From: Sphaerochaetaceae bacterium | GTDB lineage: Bacteria; Spirochaetota; Spirochaetia; Sphaerochaetales; Sphaerochaetaceae | Reading direction: 5' to 3' | Assembly: GCA_028532765.1 (NCBI GenBank) | Contig: JAQQAR010000009.1 | Coordinates: forward strand, 1 to 52,768 | Length of the DNA stretch: 52,768 nt | Shown here: one piece after another, positions 35,474 through 43,729 of the stretch | How positions within the stretch are numbered: the stretch's first letter is position 1 | Layout: each line of letters opens with the position of its first letter | Position numbers and translations under genes: made by a program | The notes under the pieces: model-generated | The model's database searches: none | Told to the model about the DNA's origin: nothing | Seen by the model: only the letters and a program-made list of their open reading frames with translations

Positions 35474-36718
35474 ATGGGGAAGGTTACTTGTAGCTTCTTT
35501 AATGATAAGAAAGACTGGTCAAAAGCAAAAGATGATTTATTAAAACATTATTTGAATGCATATCTGGTCAAGTTGTTCTGTACTGGGAAACCAACAATCT
35601 ACCTGGATTGTTTTGCCGGTGCTGGAAAATTTGGAGAAGAAGATACTCCCTATGAAGACAAAGTTGATGGATCCCCACTAATAGCGCTTGAAGCTATAAG
35701 CAAGGCAACTGCTAAATCTTCAGTGTACAAGCCTACATGTGTTGCCTGTTTTATTGAACCATGTTATCCCGAGATGCTCAAGATCAACATTGAGAAATCA
35801 TTTTATTCAGATGTGCACTATAGATTGTTTGCCGGGACTTTCCCGGAAGAAGCTTTCATGTTTCTAGATAATGTTTTCAAACATTGGCAGAACCCAAACT
35901 TATTTTGTTACTTGGATCCATTTGGTGTGAAATATTTGAAGATGAATGCATTGCTTCAGATAAAGAACCATCCCTTTAACAGTATCGAATTCTTGATCAA
36001 TTTTAATTCATTTGGTTTTCTCAGATATGCATGTGGTGTTAGCGCAATAAGGGAGACGGAACTCAGAGAAGCAGAAGTAGGTTCTGAGCGCGAGACTATG
36101 GACGACAACCCAAAGGAAGACCGACTTTGCAAGCTTGATGCAGTAATGGGAACCGATGCATGGCGGTCAATAGTTGAAGATTACAAGCAACATATAATTG
36201 ATGGATACGATGCTGAAATGAAGTTGGCCGAATTATATAAACTTCAATTGAAGAAAGTCCTTGGTTTTAGGTACGTGCTTAGCATCCCCATTAGGTTCAA
36301 TGAATCAAACCATCCAAAATATCGAATGGTTTATGCTACAAATCATGAAGATGGTGCAGTCATAATGGGAGATGTCATGCGTGGCCGTCAGAATTATCTT
36401 TATGAACAATATTCGATGTCAAAGAGTGGGGGCTGCCTCGGTCTTTTTGATAGAGAGGATTTGCTCAATAGGCCCTCAGTAGAGGAAAGCGTTGTTGACT
36501 TTCTGAAGGGAAAGGGTGAACTAACAGGAAATGAATTCTTTGCCGGTTTCTATGATGAAAAGTTTCTTACGGCCAAACTTATTGATGTTCTAAAGAAATT
36601 AGAAGAATGTAATAAAATCACAATACGAAGAGATCCTGAAAATACAAAGAAAAAGAAGCCGAGCAGATTTTATACTGAAGCCAAGAATCAACATCTGTTT
36701 ATAAGATTGAATGGATAG
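35474..36718 (+). CDS. tcmP: Three-Cys-motif partner protein TcmP (methyltransferase-like)
   Basis: The 414-residue protein has a Rossmann methyltransferase-like core. A SAM-site motif YLDCFAGAGKFG lies at 43-54, and CYLDPFG at 145-151 resembles the D-P-P-Y/F catalytic motif of amino-methyltransferases. The C-terminal 90 residues look like a winged-helix domain (VEESVVDFLKGKGELTGNEFF, then LKKLEECNKITI). Proteins of this kind are called TcmP because they sit beside a small protein with a radical-SAM-like three-Cys motif, as here (26 bp downstream). The biochemical function is not known. The start is ATG 35474 after GGAGGG. Base composition is clearly more AT-rich than in flanking genes, suggesting transfer. 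Confidence 0.8.
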   Translation: MGKVTCSFFNDKKDWSKAKDDLLKHYLNAYLVKLFCTGKPTIYLDCFAGAGKFGEEDTPYEDKVDGSPLIALEAISKATAKSSVYKPTCVACFIEPCYPEMLKINIEKSFYSDVHYRLFAGTFPEEAFMFLDNVFKHWQNPNLFCYLDPFGVKYLKMNALLQIKNHPFNSIEFLINFNSFGFLRYACGVSAIRETELREAEVGSERETMDDNPKEDRLCKLDAVMGTDAWRSIVEDYKQHIIDGYDAEMKLAELYKLQLKKVLGFRYVLSIPIRFNESNHPKYRMVYATNHEDGAVIMGDVMRGRQNYLYEQYSMSKSGGCLGLFDREDLLNRPSVEESVVDFLKGKGELTGNEFFAGFYDEKFLTAKLIDVLKKLEECNKITIRRDPENTKKKKPSRFYTEAKNQHLFIRLNG

Positions 36719-36744
36719 TATACTCTTAGCTAGAGGAGAAGACT

Positions 36745-37518
36745 ATGAGTAAAGAAGATATCCTGTTCGGTACCAAGGAATGGGCTCCTTATAATTTCAA
36801 TTTCATGAGTGGTTGTTCCAACGATTGCACCTATTGCTACGCAAAGGAAATGGCCATCAGGTTCAAGAGGAAAACATCCGATACATGGAAGGACGAGGAA
36901 CCCGTATCGATGAAGGGGAAGTCGTTCCGCAAGCGTGACGGAAGGATCATGATCCCTTCCTCGCATGACATTACCCCAGGCAATATTGATCTTGCATTGG
37001 AAGTGATGGGCAAGTTACTCGAGAACGGGAATGAGCTGCTCATAGTCACCAAGCCTCATTTTTCTTGCGTGAAGCAGATTGTCGACCAGTTTGAGGATTT
37101 CAAATCAGCTATACAAATGAGATTTACTATAGGATCTGTTTCCGATGATGTTCTGAAGTTATGGGAACCTGGAGCAACCGAATTTAATGACAGGCTCAAA
37201 TCATTGAAATATGCCTATGAACATGGCTATTCGACTACGATTTCTGCAGAACCCTTGTTGGATGAAACTCCGGATGCCTTGTATGATGCGCTTCATCCAT
37301 ACGTTACCGGTTCAATCTGGATCGGGAAAATGAATTTTCCGGATCGAAGGGTAAGGATGAACGCAGCTTCTTCTGAAACACCTGCATATGTGAAAGCCCT
37401 GATGAAGTCTCAATCAGATGAGAACATTATTGCTATCTGGGAGAGATACAAAGACAACCCGATGATTGAATGGAAGGAAAGCATCAAGAAGGTTGTTGCA
37501 GCATACAATCTCGTTTGA
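36745..37518 (+). CDS. Three-Cys-motif radical-SAM-like protein, partner of TcmP
   Basis: The 257-residue protein has CX3CX2C at C24-C28-C31 (CSNDCTYCYAKEM), the pattern that binds the radical-SAM 4Fe-4S cluster. Later segments (ELLIVTKPHFSC, MRFTIGSVSDD, STTISAEPLLDE) resemble the partial TIM barrel of SplB-like radical-SAM proteins. It is shorter than most radical-SAM enzymes and lacks an evident extra cluster domain. The start is ATG 36745 after GAGGAGAAG, 26 bp after tcmP, so the two are one operon. The partnership suggests modification of a shared substrate, perhaps nucleic acid, but this is inference. Confidence 0.8.
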   Translation: MSKEDILFGTKEWAPYNFNFMSGCSNDCTYCYAKEMAIRFKRKTSDTWKDEEPVSMKGKSFRKRDGRIMIPSSHDITPGNIDLALEVMGKLLENGNELLIVTKPHFSCVKQIVDQFEDFKSAIQMRFTIGSVSDDVLKLWEPGATEFNDRLKSLKYAYEHGYSTTISAEPLLDETPDALYDALHPYVTGSIWIGKMNFPDRRVRMNAASSETPAYVKALMKSQSDENIIAIWERYKDNPMIEWKESIKKVVAAYNLV

Positions 37519-37624
37519 TGATGCTTAAGTGAAGAAATAACAGGCTTCAAAACGGGGTGCCTACTTTCTTTCCTGTGAACGTTTGTACGATTTCCTCAGA
37601 GAACGAATACTACATGATTCTGTC

Positions 37625-37711
37625 TTGAGGCTGAAAGAAGACCGGGTACTAAACCCGGCCTTCCAAATGAGCACATATGTTGATGGTTTGTCTTACTTGT
37701 AGACTACGATA
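37625..37711 (+). repeat. Right copy of the 87-bp direct repeat (intact encapsulin 3' end)
   Basis: This is the native copy. On the - strand it contains the last codons and stop of the encapsulin gene, followed by the GGCCGGG...CCCGGTC terminator hairpin with a T/C-rich tail. It matches 35026-35112 at 80 of 87 positions. The two copies bracket 2.5 kb containing only the TcmP gene pair and its leader. Confidence 0.85.
37640..37663 (-). terminator. Terminator hairpin of the encapsulin operon
   Basis: On the - strand AGGCCGGGT and ACCCGGTCT form a stem of 9 bp (one G-U) around TTAGT, followed by TCTTTC. It lies about 30 bp past the encapsulin stop. The duplicated copy at 35041-35064 has a weakened stem. 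Confidence 0.65.
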
Positions 37712-38478
37712 GCCTTGGGTTCCAGTACCCTGAAGGTGAAAGACTCAGTTGCAAAGAGGGTTACCTCCTTGGTGTCATGGGTCTCATAGCCTAGGGCAAA
37801 GTCCTGTCCAATAGTCAGCTCAAGGTCTTCGCTATTATAAGGAAGCAGGAGTGCTCCCTCGATATTCGGGGAGTAGACTACTTTACTTCCAAGCATTCTC
37901 TCTACTCTTTCAAGCAGATTCTGCCCATGAGCTTCCTTGTTCAGTGCAATCCATCCCTCTTTTCCTACGATAAGGGAGTAGGGGCCATGCACATAATTTT
38001 TCTTGAGCAGGATAAGACCTTCGGTAACTGAGGCAAGAATATCACTGGATTCCTTGCCGAAGGTCAGAGCCTTATGCTCACTCGATTCCTTCAGTCCCTT
38101 GATACTACCTTTTTCATATCCGTCGTAGATGGCGCGTTCTTCAAACAGAGCCAGTTTTTCAAGTGCAGCATCAAGTGTATCAAAATCAATATCCTTTGCA
38201 CCACGGGCTAGATTATCCAGCTCCCACTTATTCAGGGAAAACCGAATTCTGGCTTCGGTCAAGGGTTTTGCTGTGTAGACTCCAGCTTTCACATCTCCGT
38301 CATCAACCAAGGTAAGACGCCCTTCACTGATGGCAGTGAAGTCAATTCCCTTTGGTCCATTGACGTTGACAACTTTGCGAGCGGTAAGGCGGGAGAGTAA
38401 TACTTCCTTTGCCCTGTTTTCTATTTCTGCCCAAGCCTCAGATGAGAGAGGGGCTAATTCACGTTTGAACATATCCAT
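37693..38478 (-). CDS. Family 1 encapsulin shell protein
   Basis: The protein self-assembles into an HK97-fold nanocompartment that encloses the ferritin-like cargo encoded just upstream. It has 261 residues, the usual length. Family marks are the N-terminal MDMFKRELAPLSSEAWAEIENRAKEVL helix that binds cargo peptides, VNVNGPKGIDFTA, WELDNLARGAKDIDFDTLDAAL, GPYSLIVGKEGW and the C-terminal FTFRVLEPKAIVVYK. The start is ATG at 38478 after AGGAGG. It follows the cargo gene by 22 bp. Its 3' end is duplicated at 35026-35112. Confidence 0.95.
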   Translation of the reverse strand: MDMFKRELAPLSSEAWAEIENRAKEVLLSRLTARKVVNVNGPKGIDFTAISEGRLTLVDDGDVKAGVYTAKPLTEARIRFSLNKWELDNLARGAKDIDFDTLDAALEKLALFEERAIYDGYEKGSIKGLKESSEHKALTFGKESSDILASVTEGLILLKKNYVHGPYSLIVGKEGWIALNKEAHGQNLLERVERMLGSKVVYSPNIEGALLLPYNSEDLELTIGQDFALGYETHDTKEVTLFATESFTFRVLEPKAIVVYK

Positions 38479-38500
38479 ACATATACCTCCTGGATCATTC

Positions 38501-38845
38501 TTATTTCTTCATGTCACCAATTGAGAGAGAAGTTGCAGAGGACCCTTCAGTACCTTCTCCACCTTCTTCTACTTCCAGTAAGCTTCCACTGCTGAAAAGA
38601 TAGGTTCTAAGTTCATCATCCCATTTGTCCATATTGCGTCTCAGCCATTCGAGGGTCATGGCTGCATGCTCAATCTCTTCGTCGCGGTTGTGTGCCATTA
38701 CACCTGCCAGTTCTGTATCTTTTGTGGTGTTCACCCTCTGGTTGTACCAGTCAATCGCCTCGAGTTCTTCACGAAGGCTGGTGATTGCACGGGAGATATC
38801 TCGCGTCTTTTCGTCTATTGCATCATAAGGTTCACTGTAAGCCAT
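38501..38845 (-). CDS. Encapsulated ferritin-like protein (EncFtn), encapsulin cargo
   Basis: This ferroxidase cargo oxidises Fe(II) and delivers iron into the encapsulin shell. It has 114 residues: a two-helix EncFtn domain with EELEAIDWYNQRV and HNRDEEIEHAAM. By alignment the metal ligands should be E27, E57 and H60. A Gly/Glu/Ser-rich linker (about 92-105) leads to the C-terminal peptide SLSIGDMKK, which fits the encapsulin cargo-loading peptide consensus. The start is ATG at 38845 with AGGAGG upstream. It is the first gene of the encapsulin operon; a Fur/PerR-like palindrome overlaps its promoter region. Confidence 0.93.
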   Translation of the reverse strand: MAYSEPYDAIDEKTRDISRAITSLREELEAIDWYNQRVNTTKDTELAGVMAHNRDEEIEHAAMTLEWLRRNMDKWDDELRTYLFSSGSLLEVEEGGEGTEGSSATSLSIGDMKK

Positions 38846-38869
38846 ACTATCCTCCTAAATAAGACTTTG

Positions 38870-38885
38870 TATTACTATAATGATA
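38870..38885 (-). promoter_or_regulatory. Imperfect palindrome upstream of the ferritin-encapsulin operon
   Basis: TATTACTATAATGATA is symmetric at 12 of 16 positions and is AT-rich like Fur/PerR boxes. On the - strand it covers TATAGT, the likely -10, 15-17 bp after a TTGGCA -35-like hexamer. A metal- or peroxide-responsive repressor would fit an iron-storage operon; no regulator gene is present here. Confidence 0.35.
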
Positions 38886-39250
38886 CTCATGGTTTGCCAA
38901 GAAAGAAAGGCCTGATATGCAAAAATCTTGTGAATTGGGAGAAAACTCACCTTGAGCTATGTTTCTCTTGACTGATAAGTTGCATACAAGAGCCTGTAAT
39001 TTTGTATCTTTTCATCTCTTTCTCTATGAAGCTTTGTATGGTGTTATCGTGGCAAATAGGGCTTTGTTACACGTGTAAAGAAATATTAGTATTTCATAAA
39101 TATCGCAATTAGTATAAGTATATAGCTTATAGGTATTGAAAGTATCTTCCAAATAAGACAAAATCCTTACTGAATAGAAAAACGATTTGTATTATAATAT
39201 TAGTATTCAAATTACTCCTACATACTTGCACAAATCAGAGGAGCACAAAC
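38886..39250. other. AT-rich divergent regulatory region upstream of the GntR gene
   Basis: No gene is seen. Three copies of ATTAGTAT occur at 39085-39092, 39108-39115 and 39199-39206. The first lies within a perfect GAAATA-TTAG-TATTTC palindrome (39080-39095), the third within AATA-TTAG-TATT. The same TTAGTA core recurs in the promoter of the acyl-CoA synthetase gene, suggesting operators of the GntR regulator. GAGGAG (39238-39243) is the ribosome site of the regulator gene. Confidence 0.45.
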
Positions 39251-39985
39251 ATGGCATTAAAGTTCAAGACTGTTTTTTCGCAACTACAGATGAAGATCAT
39301 TTTCGGGGAGTGGCCAGAAGGGTATCGAATCCCTACCGAGATGGAACTCTGTGAGCAATACGGAGTCTCCCGTGTCACCATCCGGCGCGCTTTGGATGGA
39401 TTGGTCCGTCAGGGTTACATATCCCGTACTCGCGGGCGAGGGTCTTTTGTCTTGTTTAAACGCAAAGTAATAGGTCTTGGATATCCTCAAGTACCAATGA
39501 AGGGAGAAGACTCCCAAAAGAATGGTTATTATAAAATCCTCTTGAAGGAGAAAGTGGAAGCATCGAGTACTGATCTTACCCAGATGCATTTCTCCGATGA
39601 TCCTACCGACCGAGAACTCTGGCACTTCAAGAGCTTGCATATTGTGGATGGAAAACCCTCAGTCTTGAGTGATTACTATGTCATCTCTCGTTTTGGGCAA
39701 GAGATTGCCCTGCTTGGAGATGAGAGTGAACGCTCCTTTTTTGATCTGGTGAGCTGGCATATCGGCCAGAAGTGCCATTTCGTCCAGGGCAAGGTTGCCG
39801 CCATCAACCCGGATGAAGAAATCTGTAAACAACTTGGTATCGATTGCAGTTCTGCCAGCCTCTGGTGCAGAGGCCTTTGCGTCCTTGATGATGGGACTGT
39901 GATTGGAAGATGCACCAAGGTCTTCAATGGACTTATGTACGAATTTGCTGTTGAGGATCAATCAGACGTTTCTGCAAGTATCTGA
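39251..39985 (+). CDS. GntR-family transcription regulator, HutC subfamily
   Basis: The 244-residue protein has an N-terminal winged helix (about 1-70: IPTEMELCEQYGVSRVTIRRALDGLVRQGYISRTRGRGSFV) and a C-terminal UTRA ligand-binding domain (about 90-235), where a small effector binds. The start ATG 39251 has GAGGAG eight bases upstream. The effector is unknown. TTAGTA-centred palindromes occur before its own gene and before the acyl-CoA synthetase gene 113 bp downstream, so it probably represses both. Confidence 0.9.
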   Translation: MALKFKTVFSQLQMKIIFGEWPEGYRIPTEMELCEQYGVSRVTIRRALDGLVRQGYISRTRGRGSFVLFKRKVIGLGYPQVPMKGEDSQKNGYYKILLKEKVEASSTDLTQMHFSDDPTDRELWHFKSLHIVDGKPSVLSDYYVISRFGQEIALLGDESERSFFDLVSWHIGQKCHFVQGKVAAINPDEEICKQLGIDCSSASLWCRGLCVLDDGTVIGRCTKVFNGLMYEFAVEDQSDVSASI

Positions 39986-40042
39986 TGTTGTATAAAAATT
40001 CATGTTCTCCCACTGATTACATGGTTTGTTCCTTGTGTTTTC

Positions 40043-40077
40043 TTGACATCGGCTGTATAAGTGTTAGTAAAGACTAA
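40043..40077 (+). promoter_or_regulatory. Promoter and overlapping operator of the acyl-CoA synthetase gene
   Basis: A perfect TTGACA (40043-40048) is followed after 16 bp by TAGTAA (40065-40070). The inverted repeat TTAGT-AAAG-ACTAA (40064-40077) covers the -10 element and would block polymerase when bound. The half-site resembles the TTAGTA repeats upstream of the adjacent GntR gene. Confidence 0.5.
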
Positions 40078-40098
40078 TAGCTGATGAAGAGGAACATA

Positions 40099-42021
40099 AT
40101 GAAAAGAACTATCATAGAAATGCTGCACGAGGCTGCGAAGCGTTATGGTGATCGTACCTATACCAATACAAAGACTGATGCAGGCTGGGTTGCTTGTTCT
40201 TTCAAGAAGACAGATGTGGAGTCTGATTATGTGGCTGCATATCTACTCAACCATGGATTCAAACCACAGGATACCATAGGCATTCTCAGTGAGGGGAAGA
40301 GTAGTTGGGTTACTTGTGAACTTGGCTTGATCAAGGCGAAGATGATCAGTGTGCCTCTCTCCATCAAGCTTACCCCTGAGGAAATAGCGTTCCGCATCAA
40401 CCATAGTGAAGCTGTTGCTTTTGCTGTCTCTTCAAATACCCTCGGCAATGCAGTAAAGGCCCTTCCCATGTTCGACCATCCTGTGATGTTCATCTACCTC
40501 GATGAGCAGGACGAGCGATTGGAAAAGCAGGTTCGGGAAGCAGATTGGAAGCAGGATGTGAACTACGTCCCCTGGGAGACCCTTATGCTTGATGGGGCAA
40601 ATCTTCTGGAGCAGAATCCTCGCTTGGTTAAGGACGCTGAAGAGTCCATTGATGAGAATGATACGATCAACATCTGCTACACCAGTGGGACTACCGGTAA
40701 TCCAAAGGGTATTATGCTTACCCATCTTAATTACTATGTGAATGTGCATGACGCCATTGACCTGTTCAAGCTTCCCGATGCGAGTATGGAGACACTGGTT
40801 GTGCTTCCCGTTGACCATAGCTTCGCTCACACAGTTGGTATCTACACTGCACTGCTCAGGGGAATTACCCTGCACTTTGTCGATTCCAGGGGCTCAAATG
40901 CCTCGATTATCAGGAATTTCCCGAAGAACCTCGTAGAAGTCAATCCATCCTTCCTTATGACTGTTCCCTCTATCACGGGAAGTTTCATGAAGAAGATGAT
41001 CCAGGGTATTCATCAGAAAGGACCCTTTGTAGAAGGTATTTTCAATCGTGGGCTTGAAGCTGGCATGCTTCGTAATGGGGACGGCTTCCACAAGGGTTGT
41101 ACCTGGGTGAAAATCAAGACCTGGTTCCCATACACATTGGCGAACCTCCTGGTCTTTCCGAAGCTCAGAGAGATCTTTGGAAATCGCATGCTCTATTGCG
41201 TGGGAGGGGGAGCTCTCCTGGAGGCAAAGCAACAGCGTTTCTTTGCAGCCATCGGCGTCCCTGTCTTCCAGGGCTATGGACTGACAGAGGCCGCACCTAT
41301 TATCAGCAGCAATTCCCCACACCGGTACAAGTTCGGTACCAGCGGAATGGTTGCAAAGAGTGAGATCTGTAAGATCATGGTAGATGAGACCACCGAGGCA
41401 AAGACTGGTCAGCGCGGAGAGATTGTCATCAAGGGTGAGAATGTGATGAAGGGCTATTTCAAGAATCCCAAGGCAAGTGCTGAGGTTCTTAAAGATGGCT
41501 GGCTCTGGACAGGAGACCTTGGTTACTATGATGAAGATGGCTTCCTTGTGGTTACCGGAAGGGCGAAGGCACTGCTTATCGGAAAGGATGGGGAGAAGTA
41601 CAGTCCTGAGGAGATCGAGGAGGTGATGATCAACCATCTTTCGATTATCAACCAACTGATGGTGTACAACGATCATCAGGTCATAACCACTGCACTGGTT
41701 ACCCTCAATGAGAGTGATGTAACTTCCCTGATCCAGGACAAGGGCTATTCTACTCCTGAACAGGCGCTTGATGGAATCATCGCAGAGCTTCACTCCTATG
41801 AAACTCATGCCACAGCTATTCCTGATATGTGGATTCCCACTCGGTTTGCCTTGATTGAAAAACCATTCAGTGAGGCTGATGGACTGGTAAACTCCACCAT
41901 GAAGCTCGTACGGTACAAGACAGCCGAGTTCTACAAGGACAGAATTGCCACGCTGTATGAGAGTGAAGAAGCCAATCGAAAGGCAAACCTTGAGGTAGTA
42001 AAGAACCTGTTCTTCAAATAA
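40099..42021 (+). CDS. AMP-forming long-chain acyl-CoA synthetase-like enzyme
   Basis: This adenylate-forming enzyme of 640 residues activates a carboxylic (probably fatty) acid with ATP and CoA. Motifs are the P-loop-like TSGTTGNPKGIMLTH (A3), YGLTEAAP (A5), GWLWTGDLGYYDEDGFLVVTGRAKALLI (A7/A8) and the SPEEIEE block. The region between is longer than in short-chain acetyl-CoA synthetases, fitting the long-chain/FadD15-like group. The catalytic C-terminal Lys probably lies in NSTMKLVRYK. ATG 40084 is in frame, but AGAGGA precedes only ATG 40099. It is likely controlled by the adjacent GntR protein. Confidence 0.9.
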   Translation: MKRTIIEMLHEAAKRYGDRTYTNTKTDAGWVACSFKKTDVESDYVAAYLLNHGFKPQDTIGILSEGKSSWVTCELGLIKAKMISVPLSIKLTPEEIAFRINHSEAVAFAVSSNTLGNAVKALPMFDHPVMFIYLDEQDERLEKQVREADWKQDVNYVPWETLMLDGANLLEQNPRLVKDAEESIDENDTINICYTSGTTGNPKGIMLTHLNYYVNVHDAIDLFKLPDASMETLVVLPVDHSFAHTVGIYTALLRGITLHFVDSRGSNASIIRNFPKNLVEVNPSFLMTVPSITGSFMKKMIQGIHQKGPFVEGIFNRGLEAGMLRNGDGFHKGCTWVKIKTWFPYTLANLLVFPKLREIFGNRMLYCVGGGALLEAKQQRFFAAIGVPVFQGYGLTEAAPIISSNSPHRYKFGTSGMVAKSEICKIMVDETTEAKTGQRGEIVIKGENVMKGYFKNPKASAEVLKDGWLWTGDLGYYDEDGFLVVTGRAKALLIGKDGEKYSPEEIEEVMINHLSIINQLMVYNDHQVITTALVTLNESDVTSLIQDKGYSTPEQALDGIIAELHSYETHATAIPDMWIPTRFALIEKPFSEADGLVNSTMKLVRYKTAEFYKDRIATLYESEEANRKANLEVVKNLFFK

Positions 42022-42049
42022 TGAGAGTTTAACTAATTGGATAAGAATC

Positions 42050-42088
42050 AAAGGGCAAGTGGATAAATAAGATTTCCGCTTGTCCTTT
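42050..42088 (+). terminator. Hairpin terminator after the acyl-CoA synthetase gene
   Basis: AAAGGGCAAGTGGA (42050-42063) and TCCGCTTGTCCTTT (42075-42088) form a 14-bp stem with two G-U pairs. No strong T-run follows beyond the stem's own TTT, so efficiency is uncertain. Confidence 0.6.
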
Positions 42089-42154
42089 GGAGTTTCAGAG
42101 TAGACAACTAGCATAAAATGTGTAACGCTTTGGTTGTAGAGACGTTTTACTAGT

Positions 42155-42175
42155 GCAGGGTATGACATATCCTGC
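42155..42175. promoter_or_regulatory. 21-bp operator-like palindrome upstream of the lipoprotein gene
   Basis: GCAGGGTAT and ATATCCTGC are inverted 9-bp arms (one mismatch in DNA) around GAC, about 85 bp before the start codon. It could be a repressor site or a short RNA hairpin; no candidate binder is adjacent apart from the GntR protein, whose motif differs. Confidence 0.35.
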
Positions 42176-42257
42176 TGGGAATTGAAAAGATATCCTTTAC
42201 TTGAAGAGGTGAGGGAACAAAGCAATACGAAGGGATTCCCCTCAGGAGGAGGACGTT

Positions 42258-43715
42258 ATGAAGAAGGCCTTAATACCAATCTTGTTGGTACTGCTGCTGA
42301 CCTTGGCATTTACCTCATGTGATGCCAACATCCGGCAAGACATCGCAGGTTTAATGGGTGATTTCAGTGAAAATGTGTATATTGCAAATGGATTCGTTGA
42401 AGCCAATACAGCCAATGCTGCTGCAGTGACAGAAACCACTGCAAGTATTGGAACTGGAGACTCGGCTGAAGAAATTACTGGTGGTGCAAGTGATGCATTC
42501 GGTATTGACGTTACTGGTATCCCTGAGAATACTAAAATAATCAAGCCCCAAACGGAGGCTGAACAGGAAGAGACCAAAGACGATCTTGCAACTGCTTTTG
42601 CTTCTCCTACCCAGACTGCAGAGTTAGTAGAGTCCTTGAAAGCTCCAATTACCGATCCTGAACAGAAAGCTGCTGCAGAGGGTACGGTGATATTGTTCAA
42701 TGCAACGTTGGAAAAGCTGAAGGATGATTTGGCCACAAACAACAAAGAATTGAGTGATACTCTTTCAGAGCTTGCTCTCCCAGAGATTGAGGAGGGTGAA
42801 ACCTTAACTCAAGGTGATGTGCTGGTTCTTCAGATGATGACCAACCTCATTTCCAACACAGTTGCTACCTTGAATGAGACAACCAGTACAGCAGGTGATT
42901 TTACTACGGTTGATGGAGATGCTCTCACGAGTGATAAGGTGTTGAGTATTGTTGATGATGCCCTATTTACTGCCCAGGTAGCTGAGCAGCTCTCAGGAGC
43001 AGCAAGCATTGATTTCTCTGGTCAGTTGGATCTGGCTGCACTGCTTTCTGGAATGAACGATGATTCAAGTCAATCTGTTTCCAGAGCAGAGGATGATAAT
43101 GAGTTTGGAGATGTTATGGTCTCCTTTAATAATCTGATCCCCGATTTGCTTCCGGTGATGGGAATTACCGTTAGTGGAAATGATTTCGCCTATACTCAAT
43201 CAAAGTACAAGAGCTTCCTCATGAATCAGAAAGCCTATCGTGGTTCTATCGAGCATGCTCTAAGATTCGCCAGAATGAGTGGATTGGAGGATCTTTCAGA
43301 GATACCGAATGCAAACTTCGATACCTCAACCTTGATAAAGTACATGCTCTCTGTGCTGATTACAGAACATCATGCATATTGGGCGAGTAAGGGAATCACT
43401 TCTCCGAGACCTGAGGCTATTATTGCTGAGTTGCTTGACGATAATCCAGAGATTGGTCTTGGGACGATGCCTGAAGGATATGAACCTGTTGAACCGACGA
43501 TTACAGGGTTCTCCTATGGTGGGTTTGAGCAGTTCCTGCATGATGGGACGACAGAAAAGCCACGGTCATATGCCTATTACGAGGCTATCGTGAAGAATCT
43601 GCAAGCACTCAATTCAATCAACGGCATTACTCAGCTGAAGGAATTGCTTGATGATTTGCTTGATGATACAAATGCAGACAATCTCCAATCAATGTATGAT
43701 GATTGGGATAATTAA
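42258..43715 (+). CDS. Predicted lipoprotein of unknown function
   Basis: This 485-residue protein starts with a lipoprotein signal peptide (MKK, hydrophobic core, lipobox FTSC with the modified Cys at residue 21). The mature part is acidic and rich in Ala, Thr, Asp and Glu, with helical stretches (FNATLEKLKDDLATNNKELSDTLSEL) and no domain that I recognise. The start ATG 42258 follows AGGAGGA. The outer-membrane beta-barrel gene begins 14 bp downstream, so the two are probably one operon and may work together at the outer membrane. No function is assigned. Confidence 0.75.
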   Translation: MKKALIPILLVLLLTLAFTSCDANIRQDIAGLMGDFSENVYIANGFVEANTANAAAVTETTASIGTGDSAEEITGGASDAFGIDVTGIPENTKIIKPQTEAEQEETKDDLATAFASPTQTAELVESLKAPITDPEQKAAAEGTVILFNATLEKLKDDLATNNKELSDTLSELALPEIEEGETLTQGDVLVLQMMTNLISNTVATLNETTSTAGDFTTVDGDALTSDKVLSIVDDALFTAQVAEQLSGAASIDFSGQLDLAALLSGMNDDSSQSVSRAEDDNEFGDVMVSFNNLIPDLLPVMGITVSGNDFAYTQSKYKSFLMNQKAYRGSIEHALRFARMSGLEDLSEIPNANFDTSTLIKYMLSVLITEHHAYWASKGITSPRPEAIIAELLDDNPEIGLGTMPEGYEPVEPTITGFSYGGFEQFLHDGTTEKPRSYAYYEAIVKNLQALNSINGITQLKELLDDLLDDTNADNLQSMYDDWDN

Positions 43716-43729
43716 GGAGGAGAGGTACC

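Noticed and set aside
40894..42225. 443-codon frame on the - strand opposite the acyl-CoA synthetase gene
   Set aside because: It is antisense to a complete adenylate-forming enzyme and shows no domain pattern.
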